From NCBI GenBank assembly GCA_023453725.1, contig JAEXTB010000071.1, positions 1-8,025 of the forward strand: a stretch of DNA of 8,025 bases, given 5' to 3'. Numbering within the stretch: the first letter of the stretch is position 1; every line of letters starts with the position of its first letter. Source of the DNA: Bacillota bacterium. GTDB taxonomy: Bacteria > Bacillota > Clostridia > Christensenellales > CAG-138. Both the position numbers and the translations under genes were made by a program. Below the pieces are notes generated by a model, which saw only the letters and a list, made by a program, of their open reading frames with translations, made no database searches and had not been told where the DNA came from. Below, piece by piece: positions 1-5,177 of the stretch.

Positions 1-627
1 CTTTTCGGGTTTGAATTCCGCCGTGAGGTTCTGCACCAACTGAATGGCCATATTCATTTCCTCGGGCCGCACCGGCACTGTTTCAGAAAGCTGGGCAATG
101 CCAAGCTCAGCCGTATCACGGATTTCATCCTGAAAAAACATCATGGCAACAGAAATGGTATCCCCAATGAGACGGATGAGGCACAGGTGTTCTTTTTCCC
201 GGAGGGTGACTTTGGCGACCGCCACCCGCCCAGTCTGGCGCATGGCCTCCCGTAAAATCAGGTACGCTTTTTCGCCGCCCTTCTCCGGCCACAGATAATA
301 TGTTTTATCAAAATAAACCGGATCGACTTCTTCAATATGAATGAAATCCACAATGTCCATGTACTTTGCGCTTTTGATGGGCAGCGCGTCAAGCTCATCA
401 TTTGTAATGAGTACGAACTTACCCGGTTCATATTCAAATCCCTTTACAATCTCCTCATATGCCACTTCCTTGTTGCATTTGCTGCAAAACCGCTTCTGGT
501 TAATGGGCGTATTGCATGCCTTGTGCAGCTGCCGGAAGCTGATGTTTTCTTTTTGCGTGGCGGAACCCATCTTGACCGGAACGTTCAACAGCCCGAAGCT
601 GATGGCGCCTTTCCATACTGTCTGCAT
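1..627 (-). CDS. ku: Ku protein, bacterial non-homologous end-joining factor (3' end cut off)
   Basis: Bacterial Ku forms a homodimeric ring that threads onto double-strand DNA ends and recruits the ligase LigD for non-homologous end joining. Reading the minus strand from the ATG at 627-625 gives 209 codons open to the window edge. The start MQTVWKGAISFGLLNVPVK is the hallmark Ku N-terminus. It is followed by a segment with C38, C48 and C51 (FCSKC, plus LHKAC before it), then VKGFEYEPGKFVLIT at about 61-75, YYLWPEKGGEKAY at about 110-122 and a REAM...GRVAVAKV strand at about 126-140. These match the Ku beta-barrel core. Family members are usually about 260-300 residues, so the last quarter lies outside the window. 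A GGGAGGGG ribosome site at 640-633 fixes the start. The neighbour at 759 is divergent. LigD is not visible and may lie beyond the edge. The family call is very secure; involvement in spore or stationary-phase repair is inference from Bacillus. Confidence 0.95.
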   Translation of the reverse strand, partial: MQTVWKGAISFGLLNVPVKMGSATQKENISFRQLHKACNTPINQKRFCSKCNKEVAYEEIVKGFEYEPGKFVLITNDELDALPIKSAKYMDIVDFIHIEEVDPVYFDKTYYLWPEKGGEKAYLILREAMRQTGRVAVAKVTLREKEHLCLIRLIGDTISVAMMFFQDEIRDTAELGIAQLSETVPVRPEEMNMAIQLVQNLTAEFKPEK

Positions 628-694
628 CTTTTCCCCTCCCTTTTCCTTTTAGTTTGCCTTGAGGAGAAGGAAACATGCGTTTTCATCTTCACAC

Positions 695-723
695 GTGTAA
701 TGTTTTCCTGAATATGGTATATT
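695..723 (+). promoter_or_regulatory. Probable extended -10 sigma-A promoter for the 759 gene
   Basis: TGGTATATT at 715-723 matches an extended -10 element (TGn followed by TATATT at 718-723). The -35 position 17 bases upstream (695-700, GTGTAA) is poor, which is common for extended -10 promoters. Transcription would begin near 730, leaving a leader of about 29 bases with the ribosome site. The -10 lies inside the 15-bp palindrome at 710-724. This is inferred from sequence only. Confidence 0.45.
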
Positions 724-724
724 C
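710..724. repeat. 15-bp palindrome over the divergent promoter region (candidate operator)
   Basis: GAATATGGTATATTC is a perfect inverted repeat with 6-bp arms around a 3-bp centre. It covers the -10 of the rightward promoter and a possible leftward -10 (TATACC on the minus strand, 721-716, 17 bases from TTGGAG at 744-739). Such placement could allow one repressor to control both the Ku gene and the 759 gene. However, AT-rich -10 elements make palindromes easily by chance. Confidence 0.35.
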
Positions 725-758
725 GGAGTGGTTGATTTCTCCAAGAAAGGAACGCGGT

Positions 759-1256
759 ATGAAGCAGAAAAAAGCAATCAGTGTTCTTTGGCTGCTACTG
801 GCTGCCACATTGTTTGTGCTAGTCGCTACCAGCGGATATCGCTGGGTATTTTCGCTTTCCAGTTATCTCAAGAAGGACGTTCGTATTACCCACATGGAAG
901 TATGGAGGCCGTTTGCACAAATTGATAATGTGCCCGAAAAACTTGAGATAACAGAAGAAGCCGAACAGCAGATTATCGGCCTTATCACCGCCCCGACGTA
1001 TCACAGGGAATTGTTCTATGATGATTTCGGCGGAGATACATTTTTTATGATATATCTCAAAGGTCAGAACAACATGGGTGAAGTACAGCAATATTCCTAT
1101 TCTATCAGCAACAAGGGGGAAGTCCGCATCCGTGATCTTTCGACTGGGGAAGAATTGCAGTATGTGACGAGCGATGGAAACCCATTTATCGTCAACAGGC
1201 AGAAAACCAGGGAGTTCTATGATAAAATCGCAGAGCTTTCCGGGTATTCCGGATAG
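759..1256 (+). CDS. Membrane-anchored protein of unknown function, 165 aa
   Basis: I do not recognise this family. The start ATG at 759 is chosen because AGAAAGGAA (744-752) is correctly spaced before it; an upstream in-frame ATG at 675 has no good ribosome site and lies before the likely promoter. The protein opens with a short basic tail (MKQKK) and one hydrophobic segment at about residues 6-22. There is no lipobox cysteine, so it is probably an uncleaved anchor or a signal peptide. The rest, about 140 residues, is soluble and probably extracytoplasmic. It is rich in charged and aromatic residues and ends with a helix (NRQKTREFYDKIAELSGYSG). The alternation of strand-like stretches (DTFFMIYLKG, VQQYSYSISNKGEVRIRD) suggests a small beta-rich domain. 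The DUF2500 gene follows after 102 bases on the same strand and may be co-transcribed. The coding call is good; the function is unknown. Confidence 0.8.
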   Translation: MKQKKAISVLWLLLAATLFVLVATSGYRWVFSLSSYLKKDVRITHMEVWRPFAQIDNVPEKLEITEEAEQQIIGLITAPTYHRELFYDDFGGDTFFMIYLKGQNNMGEVQQYSYSISNKGEVRIRDLSTGEELQYVTSDGNPFIVNRQKTREFYDKIAELSGYSG

Positions 1257-1358
1257 CTGCCATTCTTTACAGGCAGGTGTAGTTGCGTTATAGTGTAAGG
1301 GTTTCATAAACTAAGAGTATTTTCAACGTGTGTATAGACAAGAACAGGAGACGTTCAA

Positions 1359-1757
1359 ATGGAATTTTATCCGTCCGGCGGCATGAGTTTTATGTTTACG
1401 GTCATACCCGTGATTGTTGTAATCGGCTTTGTATTTGTATTTGGCACCATCATTGCCCGGGGAATTCGAGGCGCGCAGCAATGGAAGCGCAACAATGATT
1501 CCCCTATACTAACCGTATCTGCAACAGTGGTCGCCAAGCGTGCGGATGTCAGCTATTATCACCATCACCACGGGGATATGGATGCTATGAACCACACTTC
1601 GTCCTCTACCACATACTACGTCACCTTTCAGGTGGAAAGTGGGGACCGTATGGAACTGACCGTGCGGGATGTGGAATATGGCCTGCTGGTGGAGGGCGAC
1701 ACGGGAAAGCTGACATTTCAGGGAACCCGGTATCAGGGATTTGAGCGCCAGAGATAG
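1359..1757 (+). CDS. DUF2500 family membrane protein with a histidine run, 132 aa
   Basis: Assigned to DUF2500 (the family of E. coli YhhM) from its layout: one N-terminal transmembrane helix at about residues 12-33, a basic QQWKRNN linker, then a small beta domain. The domain carries the conserved run ATVVAKRADVS, YYVTFQVESGDRMEL and YGLLVEGDTGKLTFQGTRYQGF near the C-terminus. Length is typical. The function of the family is unknown; the fold implies a small membrane-tethered domain, side of the membrane undetermined. The loop between the first strands holds four consecutive histidines (68-71) followed by D73, D75 and H79, which could bind a metal but may be only a flexible loop. AGGAG at 1346-1350 supports the start. 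A strong terminator closes the unit 36 bases after the stop. Transcription may come from the upstream gene or from a weak promoter in the 102-base gap. Confidence 0.88.
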   Translation: MEFYPSGGMSFMFTVIPVIVVIGFVFVFGTIIARGIRGAQQWKRNNDSPILTVSATVVAKRADVSYYHHHHGDMDAMNHTSSSTTYYVTFQVESGDRMELTVRDVEYGLLVEGDTGKLTFQGTRYQGFERQR

Positions 1758-1793
1758 TCTCCGATTGGCTGTATTCTTATATTAATTAAAAAA

Positions 1794-1827
1794 CGGATAG
1801 AGCTGCAAAAAGCTCTATCCGCTTTTT
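1794..1827 (+). terminator. Rho-independent terminator after the DUF2500 gene
   Basis: Perfect 11-bp stem, CGGATAGAGCT (1794-1804) with AGCTCTATCCG (1811-1821), a 6-base loop GCAAAA, then C and a run of five T (1823-1827). An A-rich run before the left arm could let it work on the opposite strand too. It separates the DUF2500 unit from the chemotaxis promoter region. Confidence 0.92.
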
Positions 1828-1889
1828 ATGTATGGCAGTTTACGATGCATACTATGACGAAAAGTGTGTAATACCCCTACAGAGCCGTT

Positions 1890-1928
1890 CCGATCATTTC
1901 TCATTAGTATTAGTGAGTCTAATATCGG
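1890..1928. repeat. Imperfect 39-base palindrome with a 7-bp central hairpin
   Basis: Outer arms CCGAT (1890-1894) and ATCGG (1924-1928) enclose CTCATTA (1900-1906), loop GTAT, TAGTGAG (1911-1917), which pair with one G-T wobble. It could be a regulator binding site or a weak hairpin. There is no T run, so it is not a terminator. Confidence 0.4.
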
Positions 1929-1989
1929 ATCGCTTATTCTAGTTATCCTAATTTCATATTCGTTTTTACCTTTTTGTGCAATTTATTGC

Positions 1990-2016
1990 TAAAGTTGCAT
2001 CGGAATATGTCGAATA
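1990..2016 (+). promoter_or_regulatory. Candidate sigma-28 (SigD/FliA-type) promoter for cheW-mcp
   Basis: TAAAGTTG at 1990-1997 is a near-perfect -35 for the flagellar/chemotaxis sigma factor (consensus TAAAGTTT in enterics, TAAA in Bacillus). After exactly 11 bases comes GTCGAATA at 2009-2016, which agrees with GCCGATAA at five of eight positions. Spacing equals the family standard. The downstream genes, cheW and a chemoreceptor, are classic members of this regulon. The start would lie near 2024, giving a leader of about 155 bases. Confidence 0.55.
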
Positions 2017-2034
2017 ATATCACAAGATGTCGAG
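2008..2034 (+). promoter_or_regulatory. Two Spo0A-box-like heptamers, 20 bp apart
   Basis: TGTCGAA at 2008-2014 equals the published 0A-box consensus of the sporulation regulator Spo0A, and TGTCGAG at 2028-2034 differs at one base. They are in direct orientation, two helical turns apart, on the -10 and start region of the candidate sigma-28 promoter. Binding there would be expected to repress. A seven-base match can arise by chance and the first copy shares bases with the -10, so this is a lead only. Confidence 0.35.
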
Positions 2035-2163
2035 AATGGTCTCATACCGAAATAAAATCATCTGATTTTCAAGAAATATACATATTTTCACTGTTCAATT
2101 GCGCCACCAAAAATGACGCGTTTTATAAATATACCTTATTGCAGCCTAAGTATCATTACATTT

Positions 2164-2171
2164 GGGAGGGG
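2164..2171 (+). promoter_or_regulatory. Ribosome binding site that decides the cheW start
   Basis: GGGAGGGG lies 7 bases before the ATG at 2179. A second ATG at 2174 is out of frame and only 2 bases from the site, and the in-frame ATG at 2113 has no ribosome site, so 2179 is the start. Confidence 0.85.
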
Positions 2172-2178
2172 AAATGGA

Positions 2179-2652
2179 ATGGGATTGGAACAAACAGCCT
2201 TACACGAAGAATGGGAGGACACACAGCAAGGACGGTATTTGACATTTCTTGTAGATGGCGAAGCCTTGGGCCTTGAAATTGGCTATGTGAAAGAGATTAT
2301 CGGCATACAGCCCATTGCGCGCCTGCCGGACTCCCCCGCATATGTCAAGGGCATTATCAACCTGCGCGGGAAGATCATCCCCGTGATTGATATGCGGTTA
2401 AAGTTCCACAAACAACCGGAAGAGTACACGGACCGGACATGCGTCATTGTTGTGGATACCGGGGAGAGGATTGCTGGGTTGATTGTGGATCAGGTAACGG
2501 AAGTGCTGCGCATTGAACAAAGCAACATTGTTCCGCCGCCGCAGGAAGCCACTGGAGCAAGCGGTTACATTAAGGGGATCGGTAAAGCGGAGGGTCAGGT
2601 AAAGCTGCTGCTGGATACCGAAATGCTGCTGGCAAAAGAACATGCCGAATAG
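2179..2652 (+). CDS. cheW: CheW chemotaxis coupling protein, 157 aa
   Basis: CheW couples chemoreceptor tips to the histidine kinase CheA on the inner face of the membrane. The 157-residue length is typical for a single-domain CheW with two SH3-like beta subdomains. Visible family features are RYLTFLVDGEALGLEI near the N-terminus, YVKEIIG, and the signature YVKGIINLRGKIIPVIDMR at 55-73 with the invariant N61, R63, G64 and P68. A second half follows with VIVVDTGERIAGLIVDQVTEVLRI and YIKGIGKAEGQVKLLLDTEMLL. The start at 2179 is set by its ribosome site. The receptor gene begins 30 bases after the stop, so the two are almost certainly one operon in which CheW serves that receptor. No cheA, cheY, cheR or cheB is in the window, so this may be an additional rather than the main CheW. 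A sigma-28-like promoter lies upstream. Confidence 0.96.
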   Translation: MGLEQTALHEEWEDTQQGRYLTFLVDGEALGLEIGYVKEIIGIQPIARLPDSPAYVKGIINLRGKIIPVIDMRLKFHKQPEEYTDRTCVIVVDTGERIAGLIVDQVTEVLRIEQSNIVPPPQEATGASGYIKGIGKAEGQVKLLLDTEMLLAKEHAE

Positions 2653-2682
2653 ATCTTCAACTTTAAAAATGGGGGCATTTAT

Positions 2683-4449
2683 ATGAAAAACTTTTCAATA
2701 TCTAAAAAGCTGACTGTAACATTTATTCTTGTTATTGCATTGTTCCTGGCTACGGTTGTCACAACCTTGATCAGCATTACAAAAATGAGTCAGGATTTGA
2801 CTACATACCACGACAGATCCTTTGTCGCTTCCACCGAATCTGCGCACATTAGACGCAGCCTGCAGGAACTTGAAAAGCTAATTGTTTCATCTTTAGTTGC
2901 CGATACGCAGGAGCAGGTAGACCAAAATGAAGAACAGATTCAACAAGCGCTGGCTGAGTATAGTTCATCCGTTGCGGAGTTAGACAGAGTGATGCTTGAA
3001 GATACTGATAAGTTTGAAGAACTCCAAGCCGCCCTGGCGCAGGGTAAGCCAATCCGGGAACAGATCATGGAATTGATCCATGCCGGAAAGAAAGATGAGG
3101 CATTGAATTTATATCAGGAGCAATATGCACCCATCGTCCAACACGCGCGGGATATCGCTGCCGCCATAGGAGAGGGCGTTTCTACGCGGGCAGATGCAAT
3201 GTATATAGAAAGCAAATCAGCTGCACGCAGCGGCTTTACCGTAGCGCTGGCAATATCTGCCGCGGCACTCGTTATCACGATTGCGCTATGTATTTACATT
3301 GTGCGGAGCATTACCCGTCCCTTAAAGGAGATTGAAGGGGCAACCAAACAGCTTGCGGCCGGAAACCTCACCGCCTCTATCTCTTATGAATCCCGCGACG
3401 AGCTTGGTTCCCTTGCCAACAATACCCGGACGCTTATTGAAAGCCTGCAGACCTACATCGGCAATATTTCCGATGTATTAAGCACAGTAGCGGAGGGTGA
3501 TATGACGGTGGAAGTCGCCATTGAATATCAGGGAGACTTTGCGCCCATTAAGGCTTCCATGCAAAAAATCATTTCTTCCCTCAACAGCGCCCTCACACAG
3601 ATTAACCAATCCTCGGAGCAGGTGGCAAGTGGTTCCAATCAAGTAGCAAGCGGCGCACAGGCACTCTCGCAAGGCTCTACTGAACAGGCAAGCTCTGTAG
3701 AGGAACTTTCCGCCACCATCAATGAAATATCCATACAAATCAAGCAGAACGCTGAGAACGCGAAGCAGGCCAATAAAATGGTCAACGCCACCGTGCAGGA
3801 GATTGAAAACGGCAACCGACAGATGGTGCAGCTTGTAACAGCAATGGACGATATTTCAAAGACTTCCAACCAGATCGGCAAGATCATCAAGACAATCGAT
3901 GATATCGCGTTCCAGACAAACATACTCGCGCTTAACGCCGCTGTAGAGGCCGCAAGGGCCGGGTCCGCGGGCAAGGGTTTTGCTGTTGTCGCCGAAGAGG
4001 TACGCAACCTCGCCGGTAAAAGCGCGGAGGCCGCAAAAGATACCACCGCCCTCATTGAAAGCGCCATCCAGGCAATTCAGAATGGCACGCATATGGTGAG
4101 CGCGACCGAGAAATCCCTTGTCCTGATTGTGGAGAAAGCCAGCGGCGTTTCCACGCTGGTGGGCGAAATTACGGAAGCTTCCAACGCGCAGGCTACAGCC
4201 GTCACACAGACCACGCAGGGCATTGAGCAGATTTCAAACGTCGTACAGAACAACTCCGCTACCGCAGAGGAAAGCGCAGCCGCAAGCGAAGAACTTTCCG
4301 GCCAGGCGCTTATACTCCAGCAGTTGATTTCACGCTTCCGGTTGAAAGGACAGGGACTCCAAGACATAATGGAGTCCTACTCTCCGGCAGCAGTAAAGCC
4401 GAGTAAAGCAACAGCGGACAGGCTCTCCCTGCAGTTTGATAAATATTAA
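2683..4449 (+). CDS. Methyl-accepting chemotaxis protein with four-helix-bundle sensor, 588 aa
   Basis: A transmembrane chemoreceptor that senses a ligand outside and controls CheA through CheW. Domains in order: TM1 at about 8-31; an extracytoplasmic helical sensor of about 150 residues, compatible with the 4HB_MCP class (all-alpha, no strand or PAS-like motif); TM2 at about 185-208; HAMP from about 209 to 262 (SITRPLKEIEG...DELGSLANN); a second HAMP-like segment at about 265-300 (DVLSTVAEGDMTV); then a long coiled-coil signalling domain. The hairpin tip that binds CheA and CheW is clear at 405-444 and contains FQTNILALNAAVEAARAG and EEVRNLAGKSAEAAKDT. No C-terminal NWETF-like pentapeptide for CheR/CheB docking is seen; the protein ends SLQFDKY. 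GGGGG at 2671-2675 serves as ribosome site. The ligand cannot be read from the sequence. Family call secure. Confidence 0.97.
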   Translation: MKNFSISKKLTVTFILVIALFLATVVTTLISITKMSQDLTTYHDRSFVASTESAHIRRSLQELEKLIVSSLVADTQEQVDQNEEQIQQALAEYSSSVAELDRVMLEDTDKFEELQAALAQGKPIREQIMELIHAGKKDEALNLYQEQYAPIVQHARDIAAAIGEGVSTRADAMYIESKSAARSGFTVALAISAAALVITIALCIYIVRSITRPLKEIEGATKQLAAGNLTASISYESRDELGSLANNTRTLIESLQTYIGNISDVLSTVAEGDMTVEVAIEYQGDFAPIKASMQKIISSLNSALTQINQSSEQVASGSNQVASGAQALSQGSTEQASSVEELSATINEISIQIKQNAENAKQANKMVNATVQEIENGNRQMVQLVTAMDDISKTSNQIGKIIKTIDDIAFQTNILALNAAVEAARAGSAGKGFAVVAEEVRNLAGKSAEAAKDTTALIESAIQAIQNGTHMVSATEKSLVLIVEKASGVSTLVGEITEASNAQATAVTQTTQGIEQISNVVQNNSATAEESAAASEELSGQALILQQLISRFRLKGQGLQDIMESYSPAAVKPSKATADRLSLQFDKY

Positions 4450-4501
4450 AGCGGGAAACGCAATATACCAGGGTCCGACGTATACCGGACACAAAGAAGA
4501 G

Positions 4502-4542
4502 CAAGAGCCGCCCAATCGGGCGGCTCTTGGCTTTCAGCTTTT
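4502..4542 (+). terminator. Hairpin terminator after the chemoreceptor gene
   Basis: Perfect 12-bp GC-rich stem, CAAGAGCCGCCC (4502-4513) with GGGCGGCTCTTG (4518-4529), loop AATC. The T tract is interrupted (GCTTTCAGCTTTT), so termination strength is less certain than the stem suggests. Confidence 0.8.
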
Positions 4543-4643
4543 CGCTCATTGAGAACTTACGGATTCTGCTTTCTTGTTTGTCATTAAGAGCCGGTTCGCA
4601 ACAGCAGTCTTGCCCGCTTTTTGAAATCCGGCTGTATCTCGGA

Positions 4644-4667
4644 AATTAGTTGCAAAGGAAACTAATT
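4644..4667 (+). promoter_or_regulatory. Operator-like palindrome O1 over the marR -35
   Basis: AATTAGTT (4644-4651), an 8-base spacer GCAAAGGA, and AACTAATT (4660-4667) form a perfect inverted repeat of 8-bp half-sites. This size and symmetry suit a MarR-family dimer. It covers the -35 element at 4650-4655. Autoregulation by the adjacent MarR protein is inferred. Confidence 0.7.
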
Positions 4668-4678
4668 GGATGTATACT
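4650..4678 (+). promoter_or_regulatory. Sigma-A promoter of the marR-MFS operon
   Basis: TTGCAA at 4650-4655 and TATACT at 4673-4678 are separated by exactly 17 bases, close to TTGACA-N17-TATAAT. The start would be near 4685, inside the second operator copy. The -35 lies in the first copy, so a bound regulator would block polymerase at both ends. Confidence 0.7.
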
Positions 4679-4680
4679 GC

Positions 4681-4704
4681 AATTAGTTGCAAAAGAAACC
4701 AGTT
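4681..4704 (+). promoter_or_regulatory. Operator-like copy O2 over the start site, next to the marR ribosome site
   Basis: AATTAGTT (4681-4688), spacer GCAAAAGA, and a degenerate right half AACCAGTT (4697-4704). It repeats the first copy at a 37-bp offset with three changes in 24 positions. It covers the expected start and ends two bases before GGAGG (4706-4710). Confidence 0.65.
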
Positions 4705-4715
4705 TGGAGGAACCT

Positions 4716-5159
4716 ATGGAGAGTATCGGCAAGCTCAATGCCGCCATATACCGGAGTTTAAACAGCATTATCAATGCCAAGCTAAAGGATATCCCCATCA
4801 AAAGCGGCCAGCATGATTTTCTGTATGTCATCGGCCTGCAGGAAGGGATTACACAAAAGGAACTGAGCGAGCGACTGCATGTTGGGAAAGGAACAACGGC
4901 CAAAGCCTGCAAAAGCCTGCTTCTAAACGGTTATATCCGGATGGAGAAGGATAAAAAGGACAAACGCTTTGAGCGGCTGCATCTGACCGAGCTTGGCCAC
5001 GCGATAGCGCCGCGCGTCCGGCAGACGTTTCTGGAGCTGGTTGCAATCACCACCAGGGATCTTTCTCCGGAGGAAACGGAAACGGCAATACGGCTGCTCA
5101 AAAAAATACTTGAAACGCTTACGAAAGAAAAGCAATCCATCGACGAGGCGTTGGACTGA
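4716..5159 (+). CDS. MarR-family transcriptional regulator, 147 aa
   Basis: MarR proteins are dimeric winged-helix regulators that usually repress their own operon and release DNA on binding a small aromatic or toxic compound or on oxidation. The start at 4716 follows GGAGG (4706-4710); the in-frame ATG at 4650 lies within the promoter and is rejected. The protein has an N-terminal dimerisation helix; a helix-turn-helix at about 46-74 (TQKELSERLHVGKGTTAKACKSLLLNGYI); a wing with the conserved D82 and R84 (KDKRFERLHLTELG); and C-terminal helices (LSPEETETAIRLLKKIL) typical of the family. C65 is the only cysteine seen and sits in the recognition helix region, so a classic two-cysteine redox switch is not evident. 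The MFS gene follows after 18 bases. The two palindromes at the promoter make autorepression with induction by the transporter substrate the natural model, though the inducer is unknown. Confidence 0.93.
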   Translation: MESIGKLNAAIYRSLNSIINAKLKDIPIKSGQHDFLYVIGLQEGITQKELSERLHVGKGTTAKACKSLLLNGYIRMEKDKKDKRFERLHLTELGHAIAPRVRQTFLELVAITTRDLSPEETETAIRLLKKILETLTKEKQSIDEALD

Positions 5160-5177
5160 TGATAGAAAGGGCCTTCT

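Larger units (their letters stand above)
1758..2178. other. 421-base gene-free control region before cheW
   Basis: No convincing gene is present here; the open frames are short and lack ribosome sites. The region is visibly more AT-rich than its flanks. It holds, in order, the terminator at 1794-1827, an imperfect palindrome at 1890-1928, a sigma-28-like promoter at 1990-2016 with a Spo0A-box-like heptamer on its -10, a second similar heptamer at 2028-2034, and a leader of about 155 bases before cheW. I looked in the leader for a c-di-GMP riboswitch core and saw none. Confidence 0.7.

Noticed and set aside
675..758. Upstream in-frame extension of the 165-aa protein from the ATG at 675
   Set aside because: It would begin before the likely promoter, has no properly spaced ribosome site, and places 28 polar residues before an otherwise clean basic tail and membrane segment; the ATG at 759 has AGAAAGGAA.
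1257..1276. Terminator between the unknown gene and the DUF2500 gene
   Set aside because: Only a 5-bp stem (CTGCC/GGCAG) with a 10-base loop and no T run.
1869..1897. A second sigma-28-like promoter (TAAT followed by CCGATCAT)
   Set aside because: The -35 is imperfect, spacing is 17 rather than about 15 bases, and the elements at 1990-2016 fit better.
2017..2178. c-di-GMP or other riboswitch in the long cheW leader
   Set aside because: A long leader before chemotaxis genes invites this, but I could not find a conserved c-di-GMP riboswitch core or a stable multi-stem fold; only a 4-bp hairpin (GAGA/TCTC at 2032-2043) is evident.
4589..4633. AGCCGG/CCGGCT inverted repeat upstream of the MarR promoter
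   Set aside because: Six-base arms with a 33-base loop are expected by chance and no further symmetry supports a site.
4650..4715. Upstream in-frame start of the MarR gene at 4650
   Set aside because: This ATG overlaps the first palindrome and the -35 element; the ATG at 4716 has GGAGG and gives the usual MarR length.
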